The position numbers and the translations under genes were made by a program. Below the pieces are notes generated by a model that was not told the DNA's origin, searched no databases, and saw only the letters and a list, made by a program, of their open reading frames with translations. From Candidatus Bacteroides merdipullorum (lineage in GTDB: Bacteria > Bacteroidota > Bacteroidia > Bacteroidales > Bacteroidaceae): DNA of 64,000 nucleotides. Each line of letters starts with the position of its first letter. The first letter of the stretch is position 1. Of this stretch, positions 34,055 to 45,221 are shown piece after piece. The stretch covers positions 20,435-84,434 of the forward strand of contig DXCK01000036.1 in assembly GCA_019116045.1 (NCBI GenBank), written 5' to 3'.

Positions 34055-34159
34055 ATGAACGCACTACTCTTACTATTCATCACTACCAGCATCATCGGTG
34101 CCGGCATAGCTATTTGGCTAAACAGCAAAGCTGGGAAAAAGTGGCTGAACAACTTGTAG
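34055..34159 (+). CDS. Candidate 34-residue membrane peptide
   Basis: Open frame for MNALLLLFITTSIIGAGIAI followed by WLNSKAGKKWLNNL. It has one membrane helix at residues 2-22, then a positively charged amphipathic tail with KAGKKW. There is no ribosome-binding site, as is usual in this group, and no clear promoter of its own. The helix-plus-basic-tail plan and clean start and stop make it a plausible small membrane protein, not a chance frame. Confidence 0.5.
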   Translation: MNALLLLFITTSIIGAGIAIWLNSKAGKKWLNNL

Positions 34160-34175
34160 CCCGGCCACCCTCTTC

Positions 34176-34907
34176 TTACATCATCAGATTCTTCCGAATC
34201 GAGAACTTCACTATCGCCATGGCGTTGATTTGCTCCAGCGGCAAGTCCATAGGCTCGTGGTGCGTGTTGTAGCTCACCAGCCTGACACAGCCCTCTTGGT
34301 CCGAACGGTTGACGTATTTCACCGTCAGGTACTCGTCGCCCCCGCGCAGGAAGGAGACGAGATACATCTCGCCGTAGATGACCGCGCTGAAGTCGTGGAT
34401 GAAGCGGAAGCCCACAATGTCACCCGCCTTCAGGATGGGGTACATGCTGTCGCCGTTGACGTAGACCGCGCCGTCGCACAGCGGGATGTTCGGAATCTGA
34501 ATCTTCCCCAGGGCGTATTGCGGACGGTCTTCCAGCAACGTCTTCAGGTTGGCGGCGGCGGAGATGTCGTACAGTGTCACGCTGCGCTCGTCCAACGCCT
34601 CCGGGCTCTTCGGTTGGTGCAAGCGTTCCACCGGCCCGCTGGCCAGCTCGCTGTCGCAGAAGTTCTCTTGCAGCACGGGCGAACCCTTGCCGGTCAGCAA
34701 CCAGTTGTAATCCACCTGCGACATCCGACCCAGCAACAGCGGAAAGTCGATGCTGCCCCGGGCCACCCAGTTGCTCAGCGTCGAGCGCGAGATACCCAGG
34801 TAACGGGCCAGTTCGACGTCCTTCTTGAATCCCATCACCAGCTTGGCGCGTTTCACGATGTCGGCCACGCTGAACGCTTGGCTCTTTTCAGTCTTCTTGT
34901 TTTCCAT
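34176..34907 (-). CDS. CI/LexA-like repressor with S24 peptidase domain
   Basis: 243-residue regulator. The N-terminal CI-type helix-turn-helix is at residues 15-75 (ELARYLGISRSTLSNWVARG). The C-terminal S24 domain has the serine-lysine pair Ser154 (VNGDSMYPIL) and Lys197 (YLTVKYVNR). LexA-like proteins inactivate themselves by self-cleavage on DNA damage, but no clear Ala-Gly cleavage site is visible here, so self-cleavage is uncertain. Start at ATG 34907; the longer frame has no domain. A palindrome overlaps its promoter. No phage genes are near, so it is probably a chromosomal regulator. Confidence 0.83.
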   Translation of the reverse strand: MENKKTEKSQAFSVADIVKRAKLVMGFKKDVELARYLGISRSTLSNWVARGSIDFPLLLGRMSQVDYNWLLTGKGSPVLQENFCDSELASGPVERLHQPKSPEALDERSVTLYDISAAANLKTLLEDRPQYALGKIQIPNIPLCDGAVYVNGDSMYPILKAGDIVGFRFIHDFSAVIYGEMYLVSFLRGGDEYLTVKYVNRSDQEGCVRLVSYNTHHEPMDLPLEQINAMAIVKFSIRKNLMM

Positions 34908-35010
34908 ACAGCTTGTTTTTGTTTCACACGGGTTTCCATCCGCCCAATCCGGGGCGGGCGGCGGAAACAGAGTCCGAAGAGTGATTCCAAATTGAAACCA
35001 CATCCCGCCT

Positions 35011-35027
35011 TAACTTGCACAAAGTTA
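35011..35027 (-). promoter_or_regulatory. Promoter box with overlapping palindrome
   Basis: TAACTT-GCACA-AAGTTA is a perfect 6+6 inverted repeat. Its right half overlaps the minus-strand -7 box TAACTTTG (35020-35027), about 110 bases before the repressor start. It is placed to act as an auto-operator. Confidence 0.55.
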
Positions 35028-35115
35028 GAAACAAAGTTTTAAATACACAACGTTTCTGAAAGAAATCGGCCGAAAAAAACGCCTCCCTTCCCGCCCGCAC
35101 ACCGTTTGTTTCCTT

Positions 35116-35182
35116 CGTGCGGACAAGAAGAGAGGCTGTTGCGCACACGAGCCGCGCTTCTGTCGGACAAGGGGCAGATGCC
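35116..35182 (+). repeat. Degenerate ~22-bp intergenic repeat, locus E
   Basis: Units CGTGCGGACAAGAAGAG, TGCGCACACGAGCCGCGC and TCGGACAAGGGGCAGATGCC, spaced 22-25 bases. Confidence 0.6.
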
Positions 35183-35210
35183 TTCAGGGCACGTCCCCGG
35201 CCCGCCCTGT

Positions 35211-37403
<2,193 letters not shown>

Positions 37404-37408
37404 TCATT

Positions 37409-37416
37409 CAAAGATA
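37409..37416 (-). promoter_or_regulatory. -7 box for GH97 gene
   Basis: TATCTTTG on the minus strand, 42 bases before the GH97 start. Confidence 0.6.
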
Positions 37417-37467
37417 AGGTTTCCCGTCCGTAGTCCCAGGACTGCCGCACAGAATCTTTTCAACCCT

Positions 37468-39966
37468 TCAGCGCAACTCGAGGACGTGCGGCAGGCCGTC
37501 GTCGGGCAGGCGCACGCGACAACCATCGTCTGTCACACACCAGACTGCAGTCTGGAAGTCCGTGTCGGCCTCCGCGTCAAGCTTCGCCTCTTTCACCTTC
37601 TTCAGCCTGCGGCCGTCCAGCCACACTTGGCGGGGTGCCTGTTCCTTGTCCACGTAGACCGAGAAGAAGAAGTTGCGCGGCCCGGGTGCCTGGAAACCGC
37701 TGCCCTCGCGGCGTCCCACCTCAATCACGTAGCCCTCGGACTCCGTGCGGCACGACACCGGCGTGCGGACATACTCGCCGCGCAGATAACCCAGGTCTGT
37801 CCCTTCGTCTTCATAGAGGCTGAAACGCGCTTCGCCCCCGGCTGCGGCGGGAAAGACCTCGAACGTCAGCGGACAAGCCGGATGCTGGTCGGTATAGTCG
37901 GGCACGGGCATACGGGGGATGATGCTGCCCCGGCGCACGAACAGGGGGATGACGCTGAGCGGGGCGTCGACCGTCGTCCACTGTTCGCCGGCATACTCCG
38001 TCCTTTTGTCGTGGTAGTCAATCCACGTGCCTTCGGGCAGGTAGACGTTCTTCGTGCGTGCCCCTTTCTTGACCACGGGAGCCACCAACAGCTCGGCGCC
38101 GAACATGAACTGGGCATCGGTGCGGAACGTCTCCGCGTCTTGCGGATACTCCAGAAACAGAGGGCGCATGATGGGCAAGCCTGTGTCGTGCGCCTGGCGC
38201 GCGTAGGTATATATATAAGGTAGGAGCGAATACTTCAGCCGGATGGCAGCGGTGGCAGCGCGTTCCGCCTCCGGGCCGAACAGCCACGGCTCGACGGCCA
38301 CGTTTCCCTCGTGGTGGATGCGGCTCAACGGCGTGAAAGCACCCATCTGCATCCAGCGCGTGTAGAGCTCCGCCGTGCCGGGATAGTCGGTGATGTCTCC
38401 GCAATAGCCCGAGATGTCGCACGTGGTGAAGGGGATGATGCCCAAGCCGGCCGACAGCAACACCGGTATCTGGTTGGCCATCTGCCCCCATCCCTGGTTC
38501 ACGTCGTCGGCATTGCCGCAGTCTCCCGTCCAACCGAAGGTGTAGCGTTGCAGGCCGGCGAAGGCGGCGCGTGTCATCTGGAAGATGCGCCGGTCGGGGT
38601 TACGCTTCTCGAACTGCTCCTTCACCACCTTGTCCCAGGTGAGGCCGTAGACGTTGTGCATCTCGTCGTGCATGCCCAGGTAGTGCTTCATCGTGAGGCG
38701 TTCCGTCTGGTCTTCGTTGCTCCAGGCCGGCTCGCCCATGTCTGTCCAAAAGCCGGCGACGCCGTCGTCCAAGGGCTTCTGCTGCAGCTCTCCCCACCAG
38801 TCGGCCACGCCGGGACGGGTGAAGTCCACCACGCCGCAGTTGCCGCCCCAGGGCCAGGGCATGTCGTAGGACTTGCCGGTCAGGGTGTCCGTCACGAAGT
38901 AGCCGAGGCTGTCGGCCTCCTGCCACTGGGCGCGGTTGGCCTGCGACACCACGGGGTCTTGCGACACGACGACCTTGAAGCCCATTTCCTTCAGGTCAGC
39001 CAACATCTTCCGGGGGTTGTCGTAATTGCCCGGACGCCACTCGAAGTTTTGCAGGTATTCCGTCCAGCCGATGTCCTGGTAGATGATGTCGCAGGGAATA
39101 CCGCGCTGGCGATACCCCTGGGCTATTTCGCGGGTCAGCTTCTCGTTCGTGAGCAATCCGCGCGACTGGGCAAAGCCGAGTGCCCAGCGCGGGGGCATGA
39201 TGGGCTTGCCGGTCAGGGCGACGTACTGCCGGATGATGTCTTTGTAGTCCCGTCCAAAGATGAAGTAATAGACCATCTGCCCGCCGGGCACCTCGAAACT
39301 GAAGTAGTCGCGGCTCTCGGTTCCGAACTTGAACTCGCTCTTGTACGTATTGTCCACGAAAATGCCGTATCTGTAGCTGCTCAGGAAGAACGGGATGGAC
39401 TTGTAGAGCGGGTCTTCGACAGTGCTGTAACACGGTTGGTCGCTGTTCCACATCTTATAGGCTTCGCCCCGTCGGTCCAGGGGGCCGGTCTTCTCGCCCA
39501 ACCCGAAGAAATGTTCGTCGCGGCGCAGGGTCTTGTATTCCATCTTGCGCTGTCCGTCGCTCAGGTGTCCGCGGTCGGCGTAGTCGCTGAACAGGAGTTT
39601 CTGGTATTTGTCGAACACTTGCAGGCGGAAGGGCGCTTTGCCCACGCGGATGCGCAGCCGGGCGGTGAAGATTTCGTAGCAGGCGTTCTGCTCGTCCACA
39701 CGGATGTCGCCCACGTCCTCCAGGTCTTCTTCGACCACAGCGAACGAGGGGTTGCTGCGCTCGAAACGGCCGTCGGGCGCAAACCACACGCGCACCACCG
39801 AGGGGCTGCACAGGCGCAGTTGCACGGCCGACGAATCGTTGAGCAAGAAGGTGACGGCACGACCCTCCTGCCGGTAGGACAGGCAGTCGCCCACCCGGTC
39901 GGCGGCGCGGAGGGTGAGGCCGGCGAAGGCCAGCAACAGGGCACAGAGATAAGCGGTATGTTTCAT
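37468..39966 (-). CDS. GH31 alpha-glucosidase
   Basis: 832-residue secreted GH31 enzyme. A signal peptide (YLCALLLAFAGLTLRAADR) is followed by an N-terminal sandwich, a barrel and C-terminal sandwiches. The nucleophile is Asp409 (GFWTDMGEPAW) and the acid/base Asp482 (WTGDCGNADD). The gene follows GH66 by 31 bases, so it should be in the same transcript. In a dextran locus this enzyme removes glucose from imported isomalto-oligosaccharides in the periplasm. Start at ATG 39966, which begins the signal peptide; the longer frame overlaps the GH66 end. Confidence 0.92.
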   Translation of the reverse strand: MKHTAYLCALLLAFAGLTLRAADRVGDCLSYRQEGRAVTFLLNDSSAVQLRLCSPSVVRVWFAPDGRFERSNPSFAVVEEDLEDVGDIRVDEQNACYEIFTARLRIRVGKAPFRLQVFDKYQKLLFSDYADRGHLSDGQRKMEYKTLRRDEHFFGLGEKTGPLDRRGEAYKMWNSDQPCYSTVEDPLYKSIPFFLSSYRYGIFVDNTYKSEFKFGTESRDYFSFEVPGGQMVYYFIFGRDYKDIIRQYVALTGKPIMPPRWALGFAQSRGLLTNEKLTREIAQGYRQRGIPCDIIYQDIGWTEYLQNFEWRPGNYDNPRKMLADLKEMGFKVVVSQDPVVSQANRAQWQEADSLGYFVTDTLTGKSYDMPWPWGGNCGVVDFTRPGVADWWGELQQKPLDDGVAGFWTDMGEPAWSNEDQTERLTMKHYLGMHDEMHNVYGLTWDKVVKEQFEKRNPDRRIFQMTRAAFAGLQRYTFGWTGDCGNADDVNQGWGQMANQIPVLLSAGLGIIPFTTCDISGYCGDITDYPGTAELYTRWMQMGAFTPLSRIHHEGNVAVEPWLFGPEAERAATAAIRLKYSLLPYIYTYARQAHDTGLPIMRPLFLEYPQDAETFRTDAQFMFGAELLVAPVVKKGARTKNVYLPEGTWIDYHDKRTEYAGEQWTTVDAPLSVIPLFVRRGSIIPRMPVPDYTDQHPACPLTFEVFPAAAGGEARFSLYEDEGTDLGYLRGEYVRTPVSCRTESEGYVIEVGRREGSGFQAPGPRNFFFSVYVDKEQAPRQVWLDGRRLKKVKEAKLDAEADTDFQTAVWCVTDDGCRVRLPDDGLPHVLELR

Positions 39967-39997
39967 TGTCAATGCTGTGTTTAAGTTGCGTAAAGTT

Positions 39998-41815
39998 TTA
40001 TTCCAATACAATCATCGTCCAGTATTTCAGGGCGGGCAGGGTGAAGTCCACACGACCGTCGGCCTGCGTGAAGGCCAGTTCTTCGGGGGCTCCGGCGTGG
40101 CGGTCGGGCGAAGCCACCCAGACCTTGCTTACGGCCCGGTTGCAGTCCAGCGAAATGCCCACGAGGTTGAGCTGCCGTGGTTCGGGCATGGTGCCGTCGG
40201 CGTCGCGCCAGCTCAGGCTGTCCGCATCGCGGAAGTTGAGCAAGTGGATGACGGTCTTCCCGTCTACGGTCTTCGCATACGTGGTCAGTCCGCCCAGGCG
40301 AGGCGGCCAGGCGTTGACGCTGAAGGCGGACGAGGCAGTGGATGCCGTGAGCGACACGTCGGTCTCGGCAGCGGTGTCCGCACCGCGCAAGAGGTTCTGG
40401 TAAGCGGTGAGGAAGTCGTAGTAACGCACAATGGCCGTGCGCAGCGCGTCGTCCATCTGCAGGTTGCTGTTGGGGAAGTATTCCTTGCAGAGCATGTGGT
40501 CGCCCAGCTCCAGGTGAGAGGCGCCGAGAGCGAACATCGCGGCGTCGGCCATCAGTACGCCGGGGGTGTTGAACTGCCCTTCGCGGTCGGCCACGTTGTA
40601 GTTCATGTAGGCTGCGAAGACGGTCTGGAGCGTGTGGTTGCTGTATTGGTCGTTGGCCATGACGGCCGTGCGCAGGTCTTCGAAGTCGCCTTCACCGCCC
40701 CACATCTCGTTGTAGAGGAAGTCCACCTGCCCGGTCGAGGCAATCTGCGAGGCGCCGTAGCCGGAGACGGCGTTCATCACCAGGCGCTTGGCGGGGTGGC
40801 GCGTCTTCATGGCTTCGATGAACGAGGCGTAGCCCCGGGGCAGGTTCACCGTGTTGCTCTGGTAGTCGTAGCGCGTGCCCCGGTCGCCGAGCTGGTCTAT
40901 CTGGTAGCCATCGAAGTCGAACGTGGCGTAGACGTCGTCGTTGCGCTGCCCGATGTAGTCCTGCCACTCGGGGTTGGAGGGGTCGAGCAGGAAGATGTCG
41001 CTCTTCCACGAGTCGGGCAGGTCGTGCACGTCTTTGTCCGTGCGGCCCGCACCCTTGAAGATGTACCAGTCTTCCTTCACCCCGTCGGCGGCGGCATCGT
41101 CCAGGGCGCCGAAGCAGAGGTTGTAGAACATCGACTTCATGCCCAGCGCATGCTGCGTGTCGATGTAGCGGCGGATGACCTCGGCGCTGACGGAGCGGTT
41201 GGCGATGTCGGTGTACGTTTCGGCCGGGGCTTCGCGGGTGCCGCCCAGGGGCCAGTGGTGCTTGTTGTGCCAGTCCTGAAACTGCACGCCGTTGATGTGG
41301 CAGCGGCTGAGGAACTGCATCTCTTCGTCGATGACGCCCGGCTGAAGCTTGGAGTCGTCGAACGTGGCGACGAAGCCGTAGCGCGGGAAGCGGGTCCAGT
41401 CGCTGGAGACGTCCACGCCGATGGTGCCCAGGATGACCTGCGTGCCGTCGTCGCGGGTGCGGTAGACGTCGGCCAGATAGCCGGTGAAATCGGTCGAGGG
41501 CGGTGTCCACGTCCAGGCGTTGCCGCCCAGGTTGCCTTCTTCCACCACCTCGGTGCCGCGCCGGTAGCGCACGCGGGCATCGGCCGGCAGGGTGCCGTCG
41601 GCCGTGAAGGAAACGACGTCGCCGGGGCGGTAGCAGGCTTTGTCGGTGGAGAGTTCGAGGGTGAGGTCGGAGATGACGTTGACCACGTCGGTCACGCCGC
41701 CCGAAGGGCCTCCGCCGGGTTCGCCACCTCCGCCGGGATTGTCGGAAGGGCTGTCGTCGCCGCAGGCACAGAGCGAGGCGGCCAGAAGCATCAGAGGGAG
41801 ATAAAATTTCTTCAT
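39998..41815 (-). CDS. GH66 endo-dextranase, lipoprotein
   Basis: 605-residue GH66 enzyme, a family of endo-dextranases and cycloisomaltooligosaccharide glucanotransferases acting on alpha-1,6-glucan. The lipobox LCAC (Cys18) is followed by an acidic-Gly linker (DDSPSDNPGGGGEPGG), as in surface-exposed Bacteroidetes lipoproteins. The catalytic residues are probably Asp307 (FDGYQIDQLGDRG) and Glu370 (FLYNEMWGG), 63 residues apart. It is the key evidence that the locus targets dextran. Start at ATG 41815. Upstream lies a repeat-filled gap after the SusE/F gene. Confidence 0.92.
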   Translation of the reverse strand: MKKFYLPLMLLAASLCACGDDSPSDNPGGGGEPGGGPSGGVTDVVNVISDLTLELSTDKACYRPGDVVSFTADGTLPADARVRYRRGTEVVEEGNLGGNAWTWTPPSTDFTGYLADVYRTRDDGTQVILGTIGVDVSSDWTRFPRYGFVATFDDSKLQPGVIDEEMQFLSRCHINGVQFQDWHNKHHWPLGGTREAPAETYTDIANRSVSAEVIRRYIDTQHALGMKSMFYNLCFGALDDAAADGVKEDWYIFKGAGRTDKDVHDLPDSWKSDIFLLDPSNPEWQDYIGQRNDDVYATFDFDGYQIDQLGDRGTRYDYQSNTVNLPRGYASFIEAMKTRHPAKRLVMNAVSGYGASQIASTGQVDFLYNEMWGGEGDFEDLRTAVMANDQYSNHTLQTVFAAYMNYNVADREGQFNTPGVLMADAAMFALGASHLELGDHMLCKEYFPNSNLQMDDALRTAIVRYYDFLTAYQNLLRGADTAAETDVSLTASTASSAFSVNAWPPRLGGLTTYAKTVDGKTVIHLLNFRDADSLSWRDADGTMPEPRQLNLVGISLDCNRAVSKVWVASPDRHAGAPEELAFTQADGRVDFTLPALKYWTMIVLE

Positions 41816-41851
41816 GTCAGAATTTGTTTTTAAGTGATTGATAGAGGGGGT

Positions 41852-41938
41852 TCCGGACAGAGGCTGCTTCTTGTCCGAAGGAAGCACGCTTGCAGTGCGG
41901 ACGAAGCACGGCTCTTGTGCGGAAGGGGCGGCGGGGGA
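41852..41938 (+). repeat. Degenerate ~22-bp intergenic repeat, locus F
   Basis: Four units in the SusE/F-GH66 gap: CCGGACAGAGGCTGC, TTGTCCGAAGGAAGCACGC, GTGCGGACGAAGCACGG and GTGCGGAAGGGGCGG. Confidence 0.6.
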
Positions 41939-41986
41939 AAAGGCTACGGCCGGAAGGGCCGAGCCATCCCGCCCGCCTGCCCGGGC

Positions 41987-43486
41987 TTATTGCTTCACGA
42001 TGGACACCGTTTCTTCCAACTGGTTGAGGGTGATGGTATAGGTGCCCGCCTCGTCCAGCTTCCACTTGTTGTCGATGCCGCTGATGGACGTGTCGAGGTA
42101 CTGGTTCTTGCAGGCGTCGCTCGACTTGTCGATGAAGAGCATCTGTTCCGTCGTGCCGGTGGGCGCGGTGCCGTTGGTGGCGGACATGAACCAGGCCCCG
42201 TTCCAATCGTCCTGGCGGTCACAACTGAATTTCAGTTCGCCGGCATTGAGGCTGCCCGTCCAGGTGAATACGCAAGGGTCGTCCGTGGCCTGCATGGGCA
42301 CGGCGTCTGCCAAGGTCCAGCCTGCCGACGTGGCGTCGCCAATCATGTAGACCATCGGGTAGGGCGTGAACTCGCTCATGAGCATGCGCTCTTGCCCGGG
42401 GCGTATGTCGAGGCAAATCTTATAGTTCTTGCCCGCCTCCGAAGCCTGGAGCATCCACTTGTTGTCGGGGTCGAAGCCGCTGACAAATTCCACCGTCGTG
42501 TCCGTGATGGGGGCATTGGGCTGCGTGGCCTTGTAGTTGTTCTCCCAACTGCCGTCCGCCGTGGCAAACTTGAAGTCGCCCGAAGCGGCAAAGTAGTGGC
42601 CGTAGCGGAAGAGGTAGGGGTCGAGCGCGTCGCGCGTCATGGCGGTGAAGCTGTATCCGTCCGTGCCGTCGATGAAGTAGATTTGGTCGTAGGGAGGCTG
42701 CGTGCCGTCGGTCTGGCGCAGGGTCAGGGTCGAGGTGAAGAGGTTGACGTCTACCTGGTAGAAGTGTTCTTCGCTGACGGTGAAGTTGACGTCCGGCGTG
42801 CCGTCTTCGGTGTAGTACAGCGTGCCGTCTTCGCGCCCGTTATTATAGCAAGGCGAGAAGGTGCCGGGCGAGAGGACGAACTTGAACTCACCGACTTTCA
42901 GCGTGCCGCTCCAGGTGAAGATGCCGTTGTCGGAGCGGGTCATCTCGGTGACGGCATTGGCGTCCCATCCCCCGGGCGTGGCATCGCCCAGCAGATAAAG
43001 CTCGGTGGTGACAGGCTGGTAGGCAGTGACGCTCAGGGCGGTCTGTGCCGTCTGCGCCCGTCCGGCATCCAGTCCGGCCACCGAGGCTGTGACGCGTGCC
43101 TCGAGGTTGACGGTCTGTCCGCCCGTCGCACCAAACTGGTCGCGCAACAGGTTGTTCAGGTCTTCCACCGTGGCCGTCCACGTATATTGCTGCACGGCGT
43201 CTTCCACCACCGCATAGGGGGCGGCAAAGCCCGTGCCGGCTTCGGCCAGTTCCAGGGTATAGGTGATACGGTTGCCCGTGCCGTAGTTGGTGCCCGTGCT
43301 CCAGGTCAGTTCCAGGGCATTGTCGGCGTGATACTGTTCGTCCAGCACCACTTCCGTCTGGCTGGCACTGAGGGCCAGCGTGTCATGTCCTTTGTCAGTC
43401 TCCAGGTAATCGTCGTCCACGCAGGCCGTCAGAGCGGCTGCCGCCAGAAGGAACGACGCGGCGTAGTGTATGATATGTTGTTTCAT
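41987..43486 (-). CDS. SusE/SusF-type surface glycan-binding lipoprotein
   Basis: 499-residue lipoprotein (lipobox LTAC, Cys22, followed by VDDDYLE). The N-terminal SusE-like domain covers about residues 25-135 (LALSASQTEVVLDEQYHADN, ALELTWSTG). Three repeats of a starch-binding-like sandwich follow, each with a start such as LYLLGDATPGGWDANAVTEM or VYMIGDATSAGWTLADAVPM. It would bind the polysaccharide at the cell surface and feed SusCD. It lies 212 bases downstream of susD, with a repeat hairpin in the gap. Confidence 0.9.
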   Translation of the reverse strand: MKQHIIHYAASFLLAAAALTACVDDDYLETDKGHDTLALSASQTEVVLDEQYHADNALELTWSTGTNYGTGNRITYTLELAEAGTGFAAPYAVVEDAVQQYTWTATVEDLNNLLRDQFGATGGQTVNLEARVTASVAGLDAGRAQTAQTALSVTAYQPVTTELYLLGDATPGGWDANAVTEMTRSDNGIFTWSGTLKVGEFKFVLSPGTFSPCYNNGREDGTLYYTEDGTPDVNFTVSEEHFYQVDVNLFTSTLTLRQTDGTQPPYDQIYFIDGTDGYSFTAMTRDALDPYLFRYGHYFAASGDFKFATADGSWENNYKATQPNAPITDTTVEFVSGFDPDNKWMLQASEAGKNYKICLDIRPGQERMLMSEFTPYPMVYMIGDATSAGWTLADAVPMQATDDPCVFTWTGSLNAGELKFSCDRQDDWNGAWFMSATNGTAPTGTTEQMLFIDKSSDACKNQYLDTSISGIDNKWKLDEAGTYTITLNQLEETVSIVKQ

Positions 43487-43530
43487 GATTGTACTGTTTG
43501 TTAAGTGAATAAAAATAAATAATTTGTTTA

Positions 43531-43695
43531 GGGGACAAGTTGACAAGTTAACGAGGCTACAAGGTGTCCGGTCTGGGGACAAGTTGACAAGTTAACAAGG
43601 CTACCAGGTGTCCGGTCTGGGGACGGGTTGACAAGTTAACGAGGCTACCAGACGCCCGCGCCTTGTGGCCTGAAGCCTTGTCCCCTGGTCAACTA
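43531..43695. repeat. 44-bp tandem repeat hairpin between susD and susE-like gene
   Basis: Units begin GGGGACAAGTTGACAAG at 43531, 43575 and 43619 (exact 44-base period; the third is partial). A reverse-complement arm (CCTTGTCCCCTGGTCAAC) ends at 43695, four bases from the SusD stop codon. Same GACAAGTTGAC family as 7629-7910, but with the added stretch AGGTGTCCGGTCT. Confidence 0.88.
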
Positions 43696-43698
43696 AAA

Positions 43699-45195
43699 TT
43701 AATATCCCGGGTTCTGCGTCATCAGCGGGTTGGCGTCCATCTCGGTCTGCGGGATGGGGAACAGCAGACGGTCGCGTGTGACGTTGGTCTTGCCGATGGA
43801 GTGCAGGAAGTCGATGGCATACTGCCCGTCCCCACCGATGCGGATGAGGTCGAACCAGCGGTGTCCCTCGAAAGCCAGCTCCATGCGGCGCTCGTGTATG
43901 ATGCGCTCGCGCATCGCGTCTTGCGACAGTCCCGACACGTCGCCCAGCCCGGCACGGCGGCGCACGATGTTCAGCGGCGTCTCGGCCTGCTCCGTCTGCC
44001 CCATCTCGTTCAGGGCTTCGGCCTTCATCAGCAGCACGTCGGCATAGCGGTAGACCACGAAGTTGGCCGGATTGGTGTTGTACTCCGGCGAGACGGCTTT
44101 CGTCACCAGGAATTTGCGGACGTTGTAGCCCGTGTTGCTGTACGAAGCCTTATACTGCTTGCCGTCGAAGTCGGGGCAACCTTCGTAGAAGACGGTCAGG
44201 TCTTTTCGCAGGTCGCCTTCCTCCCATTCGTCCATAAACTCCTGCGTAGGCAGATTCCAGCCGTAGCTGCCGGCCACGAAGTCTGAGTTGCGCGGACCCA
44301 TAAAGGTGGAAAGCCACGACGATTGCGGGTTGTTTCCCCAGAAGTCATACTCCGTGCTGCCGGAATATTGTACCTCGAACAGCGACTCGGAGCTGTTGTT
44401 GAGGGTAGCGTCGAAGTTGTCGGCAAAGTTGCAGGCAGTCAGGTCGTAGCCCAGGGCGGCGATGTCGTCGCACAGGTCGACCACGTCTTGGTAATACTCG
44501 CTGTGCTGCGGAGCCAGTGTCAGCTTGATGTCGGCCATCATCGCCATAGCAGCTTCACGGCAAGCACGGCCCACGTTCTCGGCATCATACTCGGCCTTCG
44601 CGGGCAGCAGGTCGATGGCGTTCTGGCAGTCGGACAAGATTTGCTGGTAGGTCTCCTCCTTCGTGTTGCGGGCGATGGCCGTCGACTCTCCGGGATTGTA
44701 GGGCGTCAGGCGCAAGGGCACACCGCCGTACAGGCGCACCAAGATGAAGTAGTAGTGCGCACGAAGGAAATACGCCTCGCCCATGCAGCGGTTGCGTACG
44801 GCGTCGCTGACGTCGGCCGCACCCGGCAGGCTGTTGAGCACGATGTTACACTGTCCGATGCCCACCCAAGGCGAACGCCACATGTACAGGGCCATGGCGT
44901 TGTCGCTCTGCGTGATGAAGTCGGCCGCCTGTATGGTCTCCAGGCCGTCGGTGCCCCCGCCGGCGCCCACCTCACTGTTGCCGGCCACGATGTCCAGCGT
45001 CCAGAGGCGCTGGTTGTACATGTTCGAAGACTGGAGCGTGCGGTAACAGGCAGTGGTCAGCGCCACGGCCACGTCGTCGGTCACGTTCGTTTCAGGGTCT
45101 ACCGAATTGAGGGGCGACTTGTCCAGAAAGTCGCTGCACGAGGCCAGCATGCACGTGGCAGCCAGTCCCAGTATGAAATGATGTAGTTTGTTCAT
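43699..45195 (-). CDS. susD: SusD/RagB family nutrient-binding lipoprotein
   Basis: 498-residue SusD-type protein, the lid of the SusCD transporter. The lipobox LASC (Cys20) is followed by SDFLDKSPLNSVDPE. TPR-like helices include CMGEAYFLRAHYYFILVRLY and GGVPL, and the C-terminal signature is ERRMELAFEGHRWFDLIR and TDQNPGY-like MTQNPGY. The gene starts 26 bases after susC. It should bind dextran fragments and pass them to the SusC barrel. Confidence 0.95.
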   Translation of the reverse strand: MNKLHHFILGLAATCMLASCSDFLDKSPLNSVDPETNVTDDVAVALTTACYRTLQSSNMYNQRLWTLDIVAGNSEVGAGGGTDGLETIQAADFITQSDNAMALYMWRSPWVGIGQCNIVLNSLPGAADVSDAVRNRCMGEAYFLRAHYYFILVRLYGGVPLRLTPYNPGESTAIARNTKEETYQQILSDCQNAIDLLPAKAEYDAENVGRACREAAMAMMADIKLTLAPQHSEYYQDVVDLCDDIAALGYDLTACNFADNFDATLNNSSESLFEVQYSGSTEYDFWGNNPQSSWLSTFMGPRNSDFVAGSYGWNLPTQEFMDEWEEGDLRKDLTVFYEGCPDFDGKQYKASYSNTGYNVRKFLVTKAVSPEYNTNPANFVVYRYADVLLMKAEALNEMGQTEQAETPLNIVRRRAGLGDVSGLSQDAMRERIIHERRMELAFEGHRWFDLIRIGGDGQYAIDFLHSIGKTNVTRDRLLFPIPQTEMDANPLMTQNPGY

Positions 45196-45221
45196 ATCCG
45201 TATGATAAAAAGGTGAAAGGG

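Larger units (their letters stand above)
34908..35210. other. Leader and promoter region of the S24 repressor
   Basis: About 300 bases without a gene. It holds a strong leader hairpin (about 34932-34968, GTTTCC...GGAAAC flanking GC-rich stems), the promoter and palindrome of the repressor (35011-35027), and repeat locus E (35116-35182) downstream of GH97. Confidence 0.65.

Noticed and set aside
34176-34907. Prophage, because of a CI-like repressor
   Set aside because: No integrase, Cro, replication or structural phage genes flank it; S24 repressors also occur alone on Bacteroidales chromosomes.
43531-43690. Possible short CRISPR array (44-base period)
   Set aside because: The units are direct tandem copies without unique spacers, end in an inverted arm, and no cas genes are near.
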